A stretch of DNA of 27,500 nt from Halisarca cf. caerulea (Eukaryota; Porifera; Demospongiae; Chondrillida; Halisarcidae), in assembly GCA_963170055.1 (NCBI GenBank), contig CAUJGJ010000286.1:77501-105000 (forward strand), written 5' to 3'. The notes beneath the pieces were generated by a model. That model was not told the origin of the DNA. It saw only the letters and a list, made by a program, of their open reading frames with translations, and did no database searches. Position numbers and translations under genes: made by a program. This document shows, in pieces, positions 1-11,603 of this stretch; positions within the stretch are counted from its first letter, which is position 1; the number at the start of each line of letters is the position of its first letter.

Positions 1-788
1 CCCTCTTCACAAGAACACTGTGTAGCTCCATTTTTACCTACCAGATTGTGAAAACCCCTTCCTGTCAGACACAGCGGAACCTGTATAAACAATGCATGGT
101 GGACTTTCCCAAATAAGGACACAGGCACTATAACAGAAACTTCTCTACAAAGGGTGCGACTTACGGTTCATGTGTAAATCTAACAGTACATTTTGGACTT
201 CCCAAAAAGGAAAACCTCTTGCTTAATCCATGTACACATCTACTGTAGCTGTGTGTATACGTCCACTATGATGCCTGTTATTCAGTTCATTGGAAGCATT
301 TCGCAATATCCCCATGCATAGTGTGGTCCACTTGACTCTAACCATGGACCTATGACCTCACCTTTCAGCCTGCAGCTAAGGCCACCTCTAATGAAGCAAA
401 CCCGGACCAATCTAATCATTAATGATGTGATCTAATCACGTCTCAAATTATAGTGGACAACCCAATCTTATTTTGACAAGGCAATCTATTGTAACATATC
501 AGCTGTCATAATTAAAACTATAAATTATTGTACTAATTCAATCTAATTCAAATGAGGCCATGTTATATCAAGTTTAATACCTATTCAGTGACATACAACA
601 ATTGGACTCATTGAAATTCAGATAGCCGGCTGGGTGTGTTTATGCACAGGTAACTCGTTCCCCCATCACTGTTTTTCATACTTAACTTTACAACTACTGA
701 TACCAGCACCTTTGGTACCCTTCATACAGAAGTATACACATGCCCACACACAAATGTACACACATGCTACACCAGTCACCATGTACAT
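1..788. other. Intergenic, no gene recognised
   Basis: AT-rich sequence with no long open frame, no recognisable protein similarity and no obvious RNA gene on either strand. The right end runs into the minisatellite at 789. Confidence 0.6.
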
Positions 789-1728
789 TAGATGTCCTTT
801 ATACAGAGCTCTAGGTTCCACTGTATATAGGACAACCACCTGTCTACACCAACCACAAGTTTAGGTGTCCTTTATACAGAGGTTCCACTGTATAAAACAA
901 CCACCTGTCTACACCAGCCACCAGGTTAGGTATCCTTTTATACAAAGGTTCCACTGTATAAAACAACCACCTGTCTACACCAGCCACCAGGCTAGTGTCC
1001 TTTATACAGAGGTTCCACTGTATAAGACAACCACCTGTCTACACCAGCCACCAGGTTAGGTGTCCTTTTTACAGAGGGTCCACTGTATAAGACAACCACC
1101 TGTCTACACCAGCCACCAGGCTAGTGTCCTTTATACAGAGGTTCCACTATAAGACAACCACCTGTCTACACCAGCCACCAGGCTAGTGTCCTTTATACAG
1201 AGGTTCCACTGTATAAGACAACCACCTGTCTACACCAGCCACCAGGTTAGGTGTCCTTTTTACAGAGGGTCCACTGTATAAGACAACCACCTGTCTACAC
1301 CAGCCACCAGGCTAGTGTCCTTTATACAGAGGTTCCACTATAAGACAACCACCTGTCTACACCAGCCACTAGGCTAGGTGTCCTTTATACAGAGGTTCCA
1401 CTGTATAAGACAACCACTTGTCTACACCAGCCACCAGGCTAGTGTCCTTTATACAGAGGTTCCACTGTATAAGACAACCACCTGTCTACACCAACCACCA
1501 GGTTAGGTGTCCTTTATACAGAGGGTCCACTGTATAAGACAACCACCTGTCTACACCAGCCACCAGGCTAGGTGTCCTTAATACAGAGGTTCCACTGTAT
1601 AAGACAACCACCTGTCTACACCAGCCACCAGGCTAGGTGTCCTTAATACAGAGGTTCCACTGTATAAGACAACCACCTCTACACCAGCCACCAGGTTAGG
1701 TGTCCTTTATACAGAGGTTCCACTGTAT
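789..1728. repeat. 65-bp minisatellite, about 14-15 copies
   Basis: A unit of about 64-66 bp is repeated head to tail from the first degenerate copy near 789 to a truncated copy ending near 1728. Each unit carries the core TACAGAGGTTCCACTGTATA, followed by an ACAACCACCTGTCTACACC segment and a CAGCCACCAGG segment. Neighbouring units differ by point changes and 1-3 bp indels. The short open frames across it are by-products of the repetition. Reverse-complemented, the core reads CAGTGGAACCTCTGTATA, which resembles pogo/Tigger-type terminal inverted repeats. The same minisatellite recurs at 18249-18520. Confidence 0.93.
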
Positions 1729-1741
1729 TATATGTTGCATG

Positions 1742-1966
1742 CCTTTCTCATTTATTGTATATACCAAGCCCTGTGATATAATACATTTCAGAAGGTACAC
1801 ACATGCCTACATCAGTAGTCATTGTTGCCATGGCCAGGGGTATCAATATTGCCATGGACACTGCACCTTGCAAACAAAATATGTACGTAAGTACGTATAA
1901 GTATGTATGTATATGTATGTACTGTACATGCATGTTACAACAACCACTCAGTAGGGCCCAGCTATG
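1742..1966. other. Duplicated intergenic flank (copy A)
   Basis: This segment aligns by eye with 18540-18710. Shared words include AAGCCCTG with GATAT nearby, CCTACATCAG, GTTGCCA, CAGGGGTA, and TTACAACAACCACTCAGT near the end. It lies in the same order relative to the 65-bp minisatellite in both places, so it is part of a segmental duplication. No coding potential is supported. Confidence 0.7.
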
Positions 1967-1969
1967 GTA

Positions 1970-2163
1970 CAGTGATTTTCAAAGCTCCATAATCCGACAC
2001 TCCATGGGACACAAAATAGATGTCAGATTACAGAGGTTGTCATAATATTATTATCCAGTGCTTCATAGTACAGTCAAGCATAGTGAGTGTATATATCTCA
2101 TAACATGGTCGGATTAGAGAGAATGTTGCATTATAGAGGTGTTGGATTACAGAGGCTTCACTG
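1970..2163. mobile_element. Small pogo/Tigger-like MITE (probable)
   Basis: The left end reads TA then CAGTG, with CATAATCCGACACTCC about 20 bases further in. The right end, read on the minus strand, begins CAGTGAAGCCTCTGTAATCC followed by AACACC. The ends are imperfect inverted repeats of the pogo/Tigger style, about 194 bp apart, with no coding capacity. The left end is flanked by TA; the right end is followed by TG, so the target duplication is not clean. Internal fragments (GATTACAGAGGTT) repeat the terminal motif, so this could be a nested or rearranged element. Confidence 0.45.
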
Positions 2164-2204
2164 TGCCTTAAAGGCTACAATATACAAAGTCAGGCCCGGA
2201 GGCA

Positions 2205-2222
2205 GGGGGGGGGGGGGGGGCA

Positions 2223-2285
<63 letters not shown>

Positions 2286-2295
2286 ACACACACAC
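2205..2295. repeat. G16 tract followed by (CA)n microsatellite
   Basis: An uninterrupted run of 16 G (2205-2220) is followed four bases later by about 35 CA dinucleotides with one T interruption at 2281. Both are simple low-complexity sequence. The open frames here (poly-His-Thr or poly-Cys-Val) are not genes. Confidence 0.95.
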
Positions 2296-3645
<1,350 letters not shown>

Positions 3646-6600
3646 TCAAACAATTAAGATTCTCTCCACATCTCCAACAAGAGTCATGTATCCAGCATTC
3701 ATGAGGGCTTTGAGAACTGTTCTCCACACTCTTGGTTCTCTTCCTGTACCTTCATCACCAGCTAGCCATCTGGTGAACATCGTACGACAGCACCTCTCCA
3801 CACTGCGTGGGTAGACATCTGCTTCAATGATGTTTAGAACACGGACTTCTATGTCCAATTGGACGCCAATTGACTGCCATTCAAGTGCAATGTGACGGAT
3901 GATGAGCTTCTGTAGTTCACTCATTGAGGGTGTGGTCTGGAAAGGATCTGTGGGTGTGGTCTGGAGAGGATACGGAGGTGTGGTCTGGAGAGGATCTGTG
4001 GGTGTGGTCTGGAGAGGATCTGTGGGTGTGGTCTGGAGAGGATCTGTGGGTGTGGTCTGGAGAGGATCTGTGGGTGTGGTCTGGAGAGGATCTGTGGGTG
4101 TGGTCTGGAGAGGATCTGTGGGTGTGGTCTGGAGAGGACCTGTGGGTGTGGTCTGGAGATGATCTGTAGGTGTAATTTGGAGAGGATCAGTGGGTGTGGT
4201 CCGGAGAGAATCTGTGGGTGTGGTCTGGAGAGGATCTGTGGGTGTGGTCAAAAGACTTTCATTTGTGTTTGTCTGTGAAGGAGTGAGGACACCAGGTAGT
4301 GGATTCGGCCAAGATATACCAGATGTTCCCATGATCATGGTAGACTGAGGTGGGGAGGTGGTTTGGTTGGGCTGGTTGGTTGGAGGGGAAGAACCTAAGA
4401 ATAGAGGAAACACGTGAAGAAAAGCAAGCAATCAGATGACAAGCATCAACATAAAATACACACTACACAATATATATATTATATAGAACCGACACACATG
4501 AATGCATTCACACACACATATACACATGCACACAAACATACGCACACACGTACACACACACTCACACACACACACGCATGTACACTTACATTGAGACAAA
4601 GACAATCTTTCAATGACTTCTATGGAAGGTTCAAAACCACCAAAAATCTCAGAAATGGGCTTCCTCACTGCTGCATCCCTCCCTGTACCACAGGATAGAG
4701 TGGTTAGACCACCATTTCTAACGCTTGTCATGATGACATCTACTGGGAACATCTTCTGAGGAGAGGGGGATCTCGGGTGCTCCAACAACACCTGAGGGTT
4801 GACCGAGTGGATCACGTACGCAGTGCCTGATAGACATGGAGACAGGTCACGAATTGTGGCAAAGATGTCTTCAGTGAGTGTTGAAATGTACCTACAGAGA
4901 ACTTCTGGACCAACTTCACTCCTTCCAATCACTTGAATGACAGCGTTGTCACTGATCTGAACGGCTACATCGACATCTATGGTTGACTGCCAGAAGATGC
5001 CATTCCACCACACCTTTGAGTAGTGCTCCCTGTTCTTTGAACCTTCCACCTCATGGAAAATGTGATGTGCAGCCAATCGAAGGATGATGGTCTGAAGGAG
5101 ATGAGGAGATATGAAGACATCCTCGTTGACCACTAGCTGCCAGGACAGAGTGTGGCTTGCTTTAGAAGGTGGATCAAAAGCTTTAGGCGGCTCTGCTGAT
5201 ACCAATGCTGGAAAGAATAGATGCTTGTGTCCCTTATCTAAACTCTCCATCATATGGATGGCTTCGGGGAGGATTGATGGATCCACCTCCACACAGAATT
5301 CCAAACTGATTAGTACATCGTGAACCATTGAGGGGTCCAATGTAGGGAAAAGGACTGACAGACGCTGACAGCTGAGGAGACCGAACTTGTTCACAATCTT
5401 CTTCGAAGGAGAGAACAGAGTCCCGTAGACCTCATGGAGAATGGATGGGAGGTCCAATACCAACCAACCATTGGACACACACCCTTTGCTGGGAAGATAG
5501 AGGAAGTGACCTGTTGATGACAGATCTTTGCATACTTCTGCTGGTGGGAGGTTGGTGGGGAGATTGGCTTTGTTGTGAGCAATCCAATCTGAAAAGACTG
5601 ATACAGGAATAACTTTATCCTCAAAAAAGGAACGTACTTGAGACGCAACCCAAGCGATACTGTATCCAGTATCTCTTGTCTTGTACTGAGGTGGTGGAAC
5701 ATTATTCAAATACGCACATAACTTAGCAATGTCACTAGAGTAAGGTTGACGGCAGTCAAGATAGCAAAGATCCATAAAAGCCAAAGAAGCATCACAAAGG
5801 CTATCCTTGACCTTTTTGTAGCAGAGCTCCATCTTCTCCTTTGCTTCAGCCTTATGTTTCACCTTGTCCTTGTGGCTTCCAATGACAATAACCTGAACTG
5901 GATTGGCAGATGATGGTGTGTTGGAAAATGGATGTAGCCAGCGATTCAGCTGATGAGAGATATTCGACTCACTTTCTGTAGCCTTCACAACCACTATGAT
6001 GGTGACAGTGGACAGGCCTTTGCTGAGAATGGACTCCAAGAACATCTCGTGAGGACCGTGGTACTCGTGTTGTCCTGCAAAGTCGTAGAACATCACATCT
6101 CCATAACGTTTACTGCTGAGAGATACCGGCTCAATGCCAGCTGTACATTTAGTGATGCTGCGAACTCCAAATGCCCAATTCCACCATCTCTTCACAAAGC
6201 TAGCATTCTCGTTCTGCAGGGATGCAACAAGGGTGCTCTTGCCACTCATTGCATTACCGATAACACAGACAGACTTCTTTGTCTGGAAGGACAGTGTCTG
6301 TAAAATGGCCTCTTTGAACTCCCCACTAGACAGGTCAAGGGGTGTTTGAGAGACATTGTTCACAATACTCACATTAGCTCCTGCTTCGACAAGGAGAATA
6401 CCACACTGGATGTGGTTGTGTTGAGAGGCAAAATGAAGAGATGTAAGACCATCAGGATTCTGTTTGTTGATGTTCACTCTTTGAAGAATGAGCTGCTTTG
6501 TTAAGGTATCATCTCCCTCCCGAGCTGTCCACATCAAAGCTGTCATGGGTGGACTAGTACTCAGGAGTCCTTCAATACCAACCACATTGGTAATCAAGAT

Positions 6601-8073
6601 ATTCACTGCATTTCTGTGGTTGTTGTTGACAGCATATGAAAGAACCCTTCTGCCAAAACCTTCATCAGAATGCCTATGCTTGTGCTCAGCAAGTGGTGTG
6701 TAGCCTTTACTAGGTAAAGTCCCATGCTCAAGAAGAAAAGAAACAACACCTTCACGAGTGGTAGGAGCAACCCTCATCTGAGGGGTGGAATGCTCTGTGT
6801 CAACCTTAGCACCTGAATTCAATATCATCTCAATTATCTTCAGGTGACCAGAAACAATTGCCCAGTGAAGGGGTGCTAGATTTTGCTGGTCTTTCTTATT
6901 AACATCAGCACCGCTAGCGATCAAACAACTAACTATGTCATGATAACCTCCACGAGCAGCATACATCAGGGGGGTGCATTTCCTATCTAATGCATCAACC
7001 TCAGCACCTGCATTTAACAATGTTTTAACAACCTTCAGGTATCCCCTACTGCTTGCCCAGTGAATGGCTGCTGCATTGTCCCTGTCTTTCTTATCAACGT
7101 TGGCACCTCTTCTGATCAAGTAACTAACAACTTCGAGATGATCTCGAGCAGCAGCCAACATCAGGGGGGTCATACGCCTTTCTTCTACTACATCAACCTT
7201 GACACCTGCATTTAATAACACTTCAACAATATTCAGGTATCCCTTCTCGCTTGCCCTGTGAAGGGCTGTTACATTCTCCATGTCTTCTTTCTCGACGTCA
7301 GCACCACTATTGATCAAGCGACTAACAACTTTGTGATGACCCTTACGAGCAGCCCACATCAAGGGGGTAATACGCCTTTCTTCTACTACATCAACCTTGG
7401 CTCCTGCATTTAATAACACTTTAACAACCTTCAGGTGTCCACTATCGCTTGCCAGGTGAAGGGCAGCTACTTTCCTCCTGTCTTTCTTCTCGACGTCAGC
7501 ACCACTATTGATCAAGCGACTAACAACTTTGTGATGACCTTCAAAAGCAGCCAACATCAGGGAGGTGAACTGGTCCTCACCAACTACATCAACCTTGGCA
7601 CCTGCATTCAATAACACTTCAACAACCTTCAGGTGGCCCTTCCAGCTTCCCCTGTGAAGGGCTGTCCTATTTCCCCTGCTTTTTTTCTCAACGTCAGCAC
7701 CACCATTGATCAAGTGGCTAACAACGTCGTGACGACCTTCAACAGCAGCCCACATCAGGGGGGTGGCACGGCGGTACCCATCTTCTACATCAACTTTGGC
7801 ACCGGCATTCAATAACGTTTCGACAATCTTCAGGTGTCCATTCATGCTTGCCCAGTGAAGGGCTGATCGATAATCCTCGTCTTTCTTATCAACGTCGGCA
7901 CCTCTAAAGATAAGGAGACTAACAACGTCGTGATGACCTTCACGAGCAGAAACCGTCAAAGGTGTTCCTCTCCTTCCATCTGTCCCATTCGGCGAACATC
8001 CTCGATCTAATAAAGCCTTCACTCTCGGTAAGTCTCCTTTGGTACAAGCGTCAAGAAATTCCTTTTCGTCCAT
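3646..8073 (-). CDS. Ankyrin-repeat / Roc-COR GTPase / Death-domain protein (copy 1, intact)
   Basis: Two exons, 8073-4590 and 4394-3646, joined in phase 1 across a Cys codon (T|GT), give 1410 residues. Residues 1-590 hold about 16 ankyrin repeats, most alternating between ALHWAS-type and TPLMWAA-type units. A Roc GTPase follows: P-loop GNAMSGKS at 606-613, DFAGQ at 664-668, and SHKD at 733-736 in the G4 position. A COR-like region covers about 790-1110. The linker after the splice has 14 TTPTDPLQ-like octapeptides, and residues 1319-1408 form a Death domain (W and L spacing, ending VGDVERIL). The order matches DAPK1 without a kinase, so a cytosolic signalling scaffold is likely; the ligand is unknown. 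The ATG at 8073 has A at -3 and G at +4 and aligns with the starts of the other copies. A 4-bp AATT insertion changes the last residues to IV where copies 2 and 3 end FEQN. Confidence 0.9.
3935..4248 (-). repeat. 24-bp coding minisatellite (TTPTDPLQ octapeptides, 14 units)
   Basis: The 24-bp unit, on the plus strand GGTGTGGTCTGGAGAGGATC followed by TGTG, is repeated 14 times inside exon 2 of copy 1, several times exactly. It encodes a Thr/Pro linker between the COR-like region and the Death domain. The other family copies carry far fewer units, so it behaves as a length-variable coding repeat. Confidence 0.93.
4395..4589 (-). other. Intron of copy 1 (195 bp, GT-rich)
   Basis: The minus-strand donor is CAAT|GTAAGTGT and the acceptor is CTATTCTTAG|GTTCTT. 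The phase (1) fits both flanking frames. The first half is rich in GT dinucleotides (CA on the plus strand). Donor and acceptor are conserved at the same place in all four family copies, which is the main support for the splice model. Confidence 0.88.
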
Positions 8074-8098
8074 GTTTTACGACAACGCACGTTCACGG

Positions 8099-8264
8099 TT
8101 AGTCTCGTTCCCAGCCCACCGCTTCCGCTTCCAACGGGCGAGAAAAACGAGTCCCCGCCTTCCTCGCCCGTAGGGCGTTTGCGGGACGGGCTAGCTTGTT
8201 AGACTACTTCCAACATGGCCCGCAACAAAATGGATGGCGGAAGTTGGGCTGGGAACGCGACTAC
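8099..8264. repeat. Inverted repeat TAGTCTCGTTCCCAGCCCA, overlapping the element at 8148-8405
   Basis: The word TAGTCTCGTTCCCAGCCCA near 8100-8119 recurs in inverted orientation near 8241-8264 with one mismatch, followed on both sides by similar GCTTCCGC/ACTTCCGC sequence. This arm pair is offset from the larger inverted repeat at 8148-8405, so two inverted-repeat structures overlap. The left arm lies in the presumed 5' UTR of copy 1, 26 bp upstream of its ATG. Confidence 0.7.
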
Positions 8265-8405
8265 GTTCACGCGGTCACCGCAGCCACATCTGCTAATTGC
8301 CGAGCGGTTTACATACTAACCTTTGCGTCATAGGTTAGAGTAGTCTAACCAGCGAGCCCGTCGATCTGCACAAGCGCCCTACGGGCGAGAAAGGACGGAG
8401 ACCGT
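8148..8405. mobile_element. MITE-like element with about 55-60 bp terminal inverted repeats
   Basis: The left arm (about 8148-8208) contains CTCGCCCGTAGGGCG, GACGGGCT and TTAGACTAC in that order. The right arm (about 8340-8405), read on the minus strand, gives the same three words in the same order with small gaps. The arms are therefore about 55-60 bp, imperfect, around a core of about 130 bp with no coding capacity. The region is GC-rich compared with its surroundings. It sits directly upstream of copy 1 and may overlap that gene's promoter. No target-site duplication was identified. Confidence 0.72.
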
Positions 8406-8417
8406 CTATATTATATA

Positions 8418-8919
8418 CAGTGAGCCTCTGTTAATCGCATACCCTCCGGACCAGGCCAAATTAATCCATTATCCAGAATATTCCTTAATCCAGAACATAC
8501 ATTCCTGCTGTGCCAATAGTGGGCCGGGATGGTCTTTGTATATTAAAAATATGAATAATGTATGCATATTATATAAACATATACAGTGGATGGAATAGCA
8601 TGTTTGAAATGGGAATTCTAAGAGGAAGCAAGCAAGCAATGTTATAGATTTTTCACTGCAGGGTAGCTATAACTGACGTGGATTGACTTGCATTTACAGT
8701 GCTATTCTTATAAGCAGTACAGTTTGTATATTCTTTGAATATAAATGATTTGAAATTCTTATTCCTATATAATATCCAGAATATTCCTTTCAGTGGTATT
8801 CCTTTAAGCAGTTCTTTTACTACAGTACATATATTATACAAATGATTCTGTACTTGAATTTTACGTTCCATTAACTGGAATATTCCTTTAACTGTTATGC
8901 GATAAAGTGGGGTCCACTG
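8418..8919. mobile_element. TA-flanked MITE, 502 bp
   Basis: The element begins CAGTGAGCCTCTGTTAATCG and, read on the minus strand from the other end, begins CAGTGGACCCCACTTTATCG. Both ends continue with CATA and both are flanked outside by TA. This is the TA target-site and terminal pattern of the Tc1/mariner-pogo superfamily. The interior has repeated CAGAATATTCCTT-type words but no credible transposase frame, so it is a non-autonomous element. Confidence 0.72.
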
Positions 8920-9020
8920 TATACCTCACATCATATATTCTAACCTACGAGTATCTATGCTCACATATAGAGATTAGTTCACACCCTGAACTGGGGCTAG
9001 CTTCGTCAGAGCATGGATAG

Positions 9021-9319
9021 TACCGTAGGTGCTGATTTTTTGCTAGGATGATATTTTTGCTAATTAGCAGGTTTAGGCTGTGATCGCAAAAAATTAGGAG
9101 TCATTTGCTGCCATTGTCAATGTAGGTATTGTATGTGTACAGTGTCAACCGCTGCCATTGTCTGTGTAGGTATTGTATGTGTACAGTGTCAACCGCTGCC
9201 ATTGTCTGTGTAGGTATTGCATGTGTACAGTGTCAACTGCAAAAAATAGATTGCAAGCGTTCTTCAGTATGCAATATTAGCAAAATTTTAAGCCTGTAGA
9301 AAAATCCGCATCTACGGTA
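9021..9319. mobile_element. MITE with 20-bp terminal inverted repeats
   Basis: The left end TACCGTAGGTGCTGATTTTT matches the reverse complement of the right end (TACCGTAGATGCGGATTTTT) with three mismatches over 20 bases. The terminal TA on each side may be the target duplication. No coding frame is present. The interior carries a three-copy 44-bp tandem repeat. Confidence 0.75.
9106..9237. repeat. 44-bp tandem repeat, 3 copies, inside the MITE
   Basis: Three consecutive 44-bp units start at 9106, 9150 and 9194. Each reads GCTGCCATTGTC near the start and GTGTACAGTGTCAAC at the end. They differ at only a few positions, so the expansion is recent relative to the divergence of the element's ends. 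Confidence 0.92.
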
Positions 9320-10638
9320 TATTACATAATAAGAGTAATATACTTTTATTATTTTAAATATAATTACATAATGTGTGATTAACATAATACTTGATAATAA
9401 TTATGACCTAATACGCATCATACATTGTCTAGCATCCTATATACAGTTAGATGTGGCTCTCGCAGTGGCCACAATCATGTCCAGATCTGTTGCACGCCAT
9501 TGGACACTCCTGTCAGGGCGTCCTTGCCAAGATCGATGTCCTCTCAGGCAGAGTATGGGTGACCTGACACTATCAATGGCCATGCAGACACGTAGCTGCA
9601 TGTCTATGTGTTCTTCAATTCAGACTACACAAGACCACTGCGCTTGACAAATGTGGTTTCTGGCCCTATGATCAGGCATTAATATATGCCCAAAACCCAA
9701 TTTATCACCGCCAGCTGTGACCAGGGTGTCAAGAATCCTAAACCTCATTTATACAGGTACCCTGGTGTGATAACTAGTATATACACTATAGACAGCAGGC
9801 CTCTATATAGCTATATAAGTAGCTGGTTCTTTTGAGTCGGTAGAATAGCCTAGAAATGTCAAGTGTATTATTATTAAAGGGTGTATAAAAACCATTTAAA
9901 AATGGTAAAGGATGTAGGATTGACACAGGATCGTGCAAAAAGCCATTATCAAAAAAGGATTCTCCAAAAACACTTGGAACAAGGGTAAGTTGCAAAACCA
10001 GTACGTGCATACTTAAATAAAATACATGTTTGTTGTGATCTATTATTGTGGTAATCATAGATGATTCAGATCCAGTTTTAGCTGGGCCACAAACAGGAGT
10101 CTGCGTGCCATCAGCTATTTCCCAAACAAAACATGAAAATGACCTGTGTGACCAAAATCAAGTTGGATCTGCCGTTTGACTGACTAACATTGCACAGCTC
10201 AAAATATCCCCACAAAAATGATTTACAGGCAAGAGCCATTTCTATGGCGTCAATAACATACGGGAATCAAATGATCAGTGACCAGCAGAAAGAGCTGACC
10301 AATGTTTGAAAATTGTCCTATAGCTACCAATACAAAACTGAGTCGTTCACTATATTCCTATAGCATGCAAAGGGTCAAATGATATCTCCACCACTTTGCA
10401 TGCAAACTGTAGTATAATAACTTGCAACTTCAGCCATGATTCTGTCATTCCTCATCAATCATTAGTTCAATACAGGAATAAATTAAATAATGGATTCTTG
10501 AAATCTAATGTCCTCTATTGTAAATACAAATGACACATAACTGAACACAAATTAACAAACATGCGCACAGTTACAATAGAAACGCAAAATATAGAAACAC
10601 ACACACCTACACACAATGTCATGTACAAACAAAAGTGA
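9320..10638. other. Intergenic, no gene recognised
   Basis: AT-rich sequence between the MITE and the next CA tract. The open frames here are at most about 90 codons and show no family signature on either strand. The part at about 9430-9730 is somewhat richer in GC, but I recognise no protein in it. Confidence 0.5.
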
Positions 10639-10677
10639 ACACACACACACACGTGCGCGCGCACACACATGCACATG

Positions 10678-10733
<56 letters not shown>
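10639..10733. repeat. (CA)n microsatellite with a GCGCGC core
   Basis: Alternating purine-pyrimidine tract, mostly CA, containing ACGTGCGCGCGCAC near 10652. It lies about 130 bp downstream of the pseudogene copy's stop codon, matching the position of CA tracts after the other copies. Confidence 0.93.
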
Positions 10734-10735
<2 letters not shown>

Positions 10736-11154
10736 CATCATTAATTAGTATAAGTATATATACACAGTAGAAAAGCAAGCAGAGACTAACACATGCAAAG
10801 AATGATAGGATACTAACCACAAGATAAGTAGTCAGTAAGAACATTAAGTGAAACTATTCAAAAGATCAATTCTGTTCAAACAAGATTCTCTCCACATCTC
10901 CAACAAGAGTCATGTATCCAGTATTCTTGAGAGCCTTGAGAACTGTTCTCCACACTCTTGGTTCTCCTCCTGTACCTTCATCACCAGCTAGCCATCTGGT
11001 GAACATTGTACGACAACACCTCTCCACACTGCGTGGGTAGACATCTGCTTCAATGATGTTTAGAACACGGACTTCTATGTCCAATTGGACGCCAATTACC
11101 TGCCACTCAAGTGCAATGTGACGGATGATGAGCTGCTGTAGTTCACTCATTGAG

Positions 11155-11310
11155 GGTGTGGTCTGGAGAGGATCTGTGGGTGTCGTCTGGAGAGGATACG
11201 TGGGTGTGGTTCGGAGAGGACCTGTGGATGTGGTCTGGAGATAATCTGTAGGTGTAGTTTGGAGAGGATTTGTGGGTGTGGTCCAGAGAGGATCTGTGGG
11301 TGTGGTCAAA
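11155..11310 (-). repeat. 24-bp coding minisatellite in copy 2 (about 6 units)
   Basis: The same TTPTDPLQ octapeptide array as in copy 1, but with about 6 diverged units (variants DPLW, NPLQ, DYLQ, GPLR, YPLQ). Confidence 0.88.
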
Positions 11311-11452
11311 AGACTTTCGGTTGTGTTTGTCTGTGAAGGAGTGAGGACCCTAGGCAGTGGATTAGGCCGAGATAGACCAGATGTCCCCATGATCATGATA
11401 GACTGAGGTGGGGAGGTGGTTTGGTTGGGCTGGTTGGTTGGAGGGGAAGAAC

Positions 11453-11546
11453 CTAAGAATAGAGGAAACAAGTAGAGGTAAAGCAAGCATCTGATGACAA
11501 GCAAGTATCACCATAATAGAGCCGCATGGACACACACACACACGCA

Positions 11547-11578
<32 letters not shown>

Positions 11579-11603
11579 CACACACATACACATGTACACT
11601 TAC
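11453..11603 (-). other. Intron of copy 2 (151 bp) with a (CA)/(GCAC) tract
   Basis: Donor CAAT|GTAAGTGTACATG and acceptor CTATTCTTAG|GTTCTT on the minus strand are at the same position and phase as in copy 1. A CA tract with a CGCA tetranucleotide run fills 11530-11587, close to the donor. Confidence 0.85.

Noticed and set aside
789..1728. CRISPR-like array
   Set aside because: Whole units including the supposed spacers are repeated, so it is a minisatellite. The setting is eukaryotic.
3899..4169. Plus-strand frames of repeated WRGSVGVV-type residues
   Set aside because: They are antisense shadows of the 24-bp repeat that encodes TTPTDPLQ on the minus strand, where the splice phase and the Death domain support the real frame.
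4432..4590. Cys-Val-rich tail read at the end of exon 1 of copy 1 as a real C-terminus
   Set aside because: It is read-through of the GT-rich intron. A strong donor, a matching acceptor and conserved phase in all copies favour splicing to the Death-domain exon, although retention cannot be excluded.
9375..9647. 90-residue plus-strand frame as a small gene
   Set aside because: No recognisable family, ordinary length for a chance frame, and no supporting splice or repeat context.
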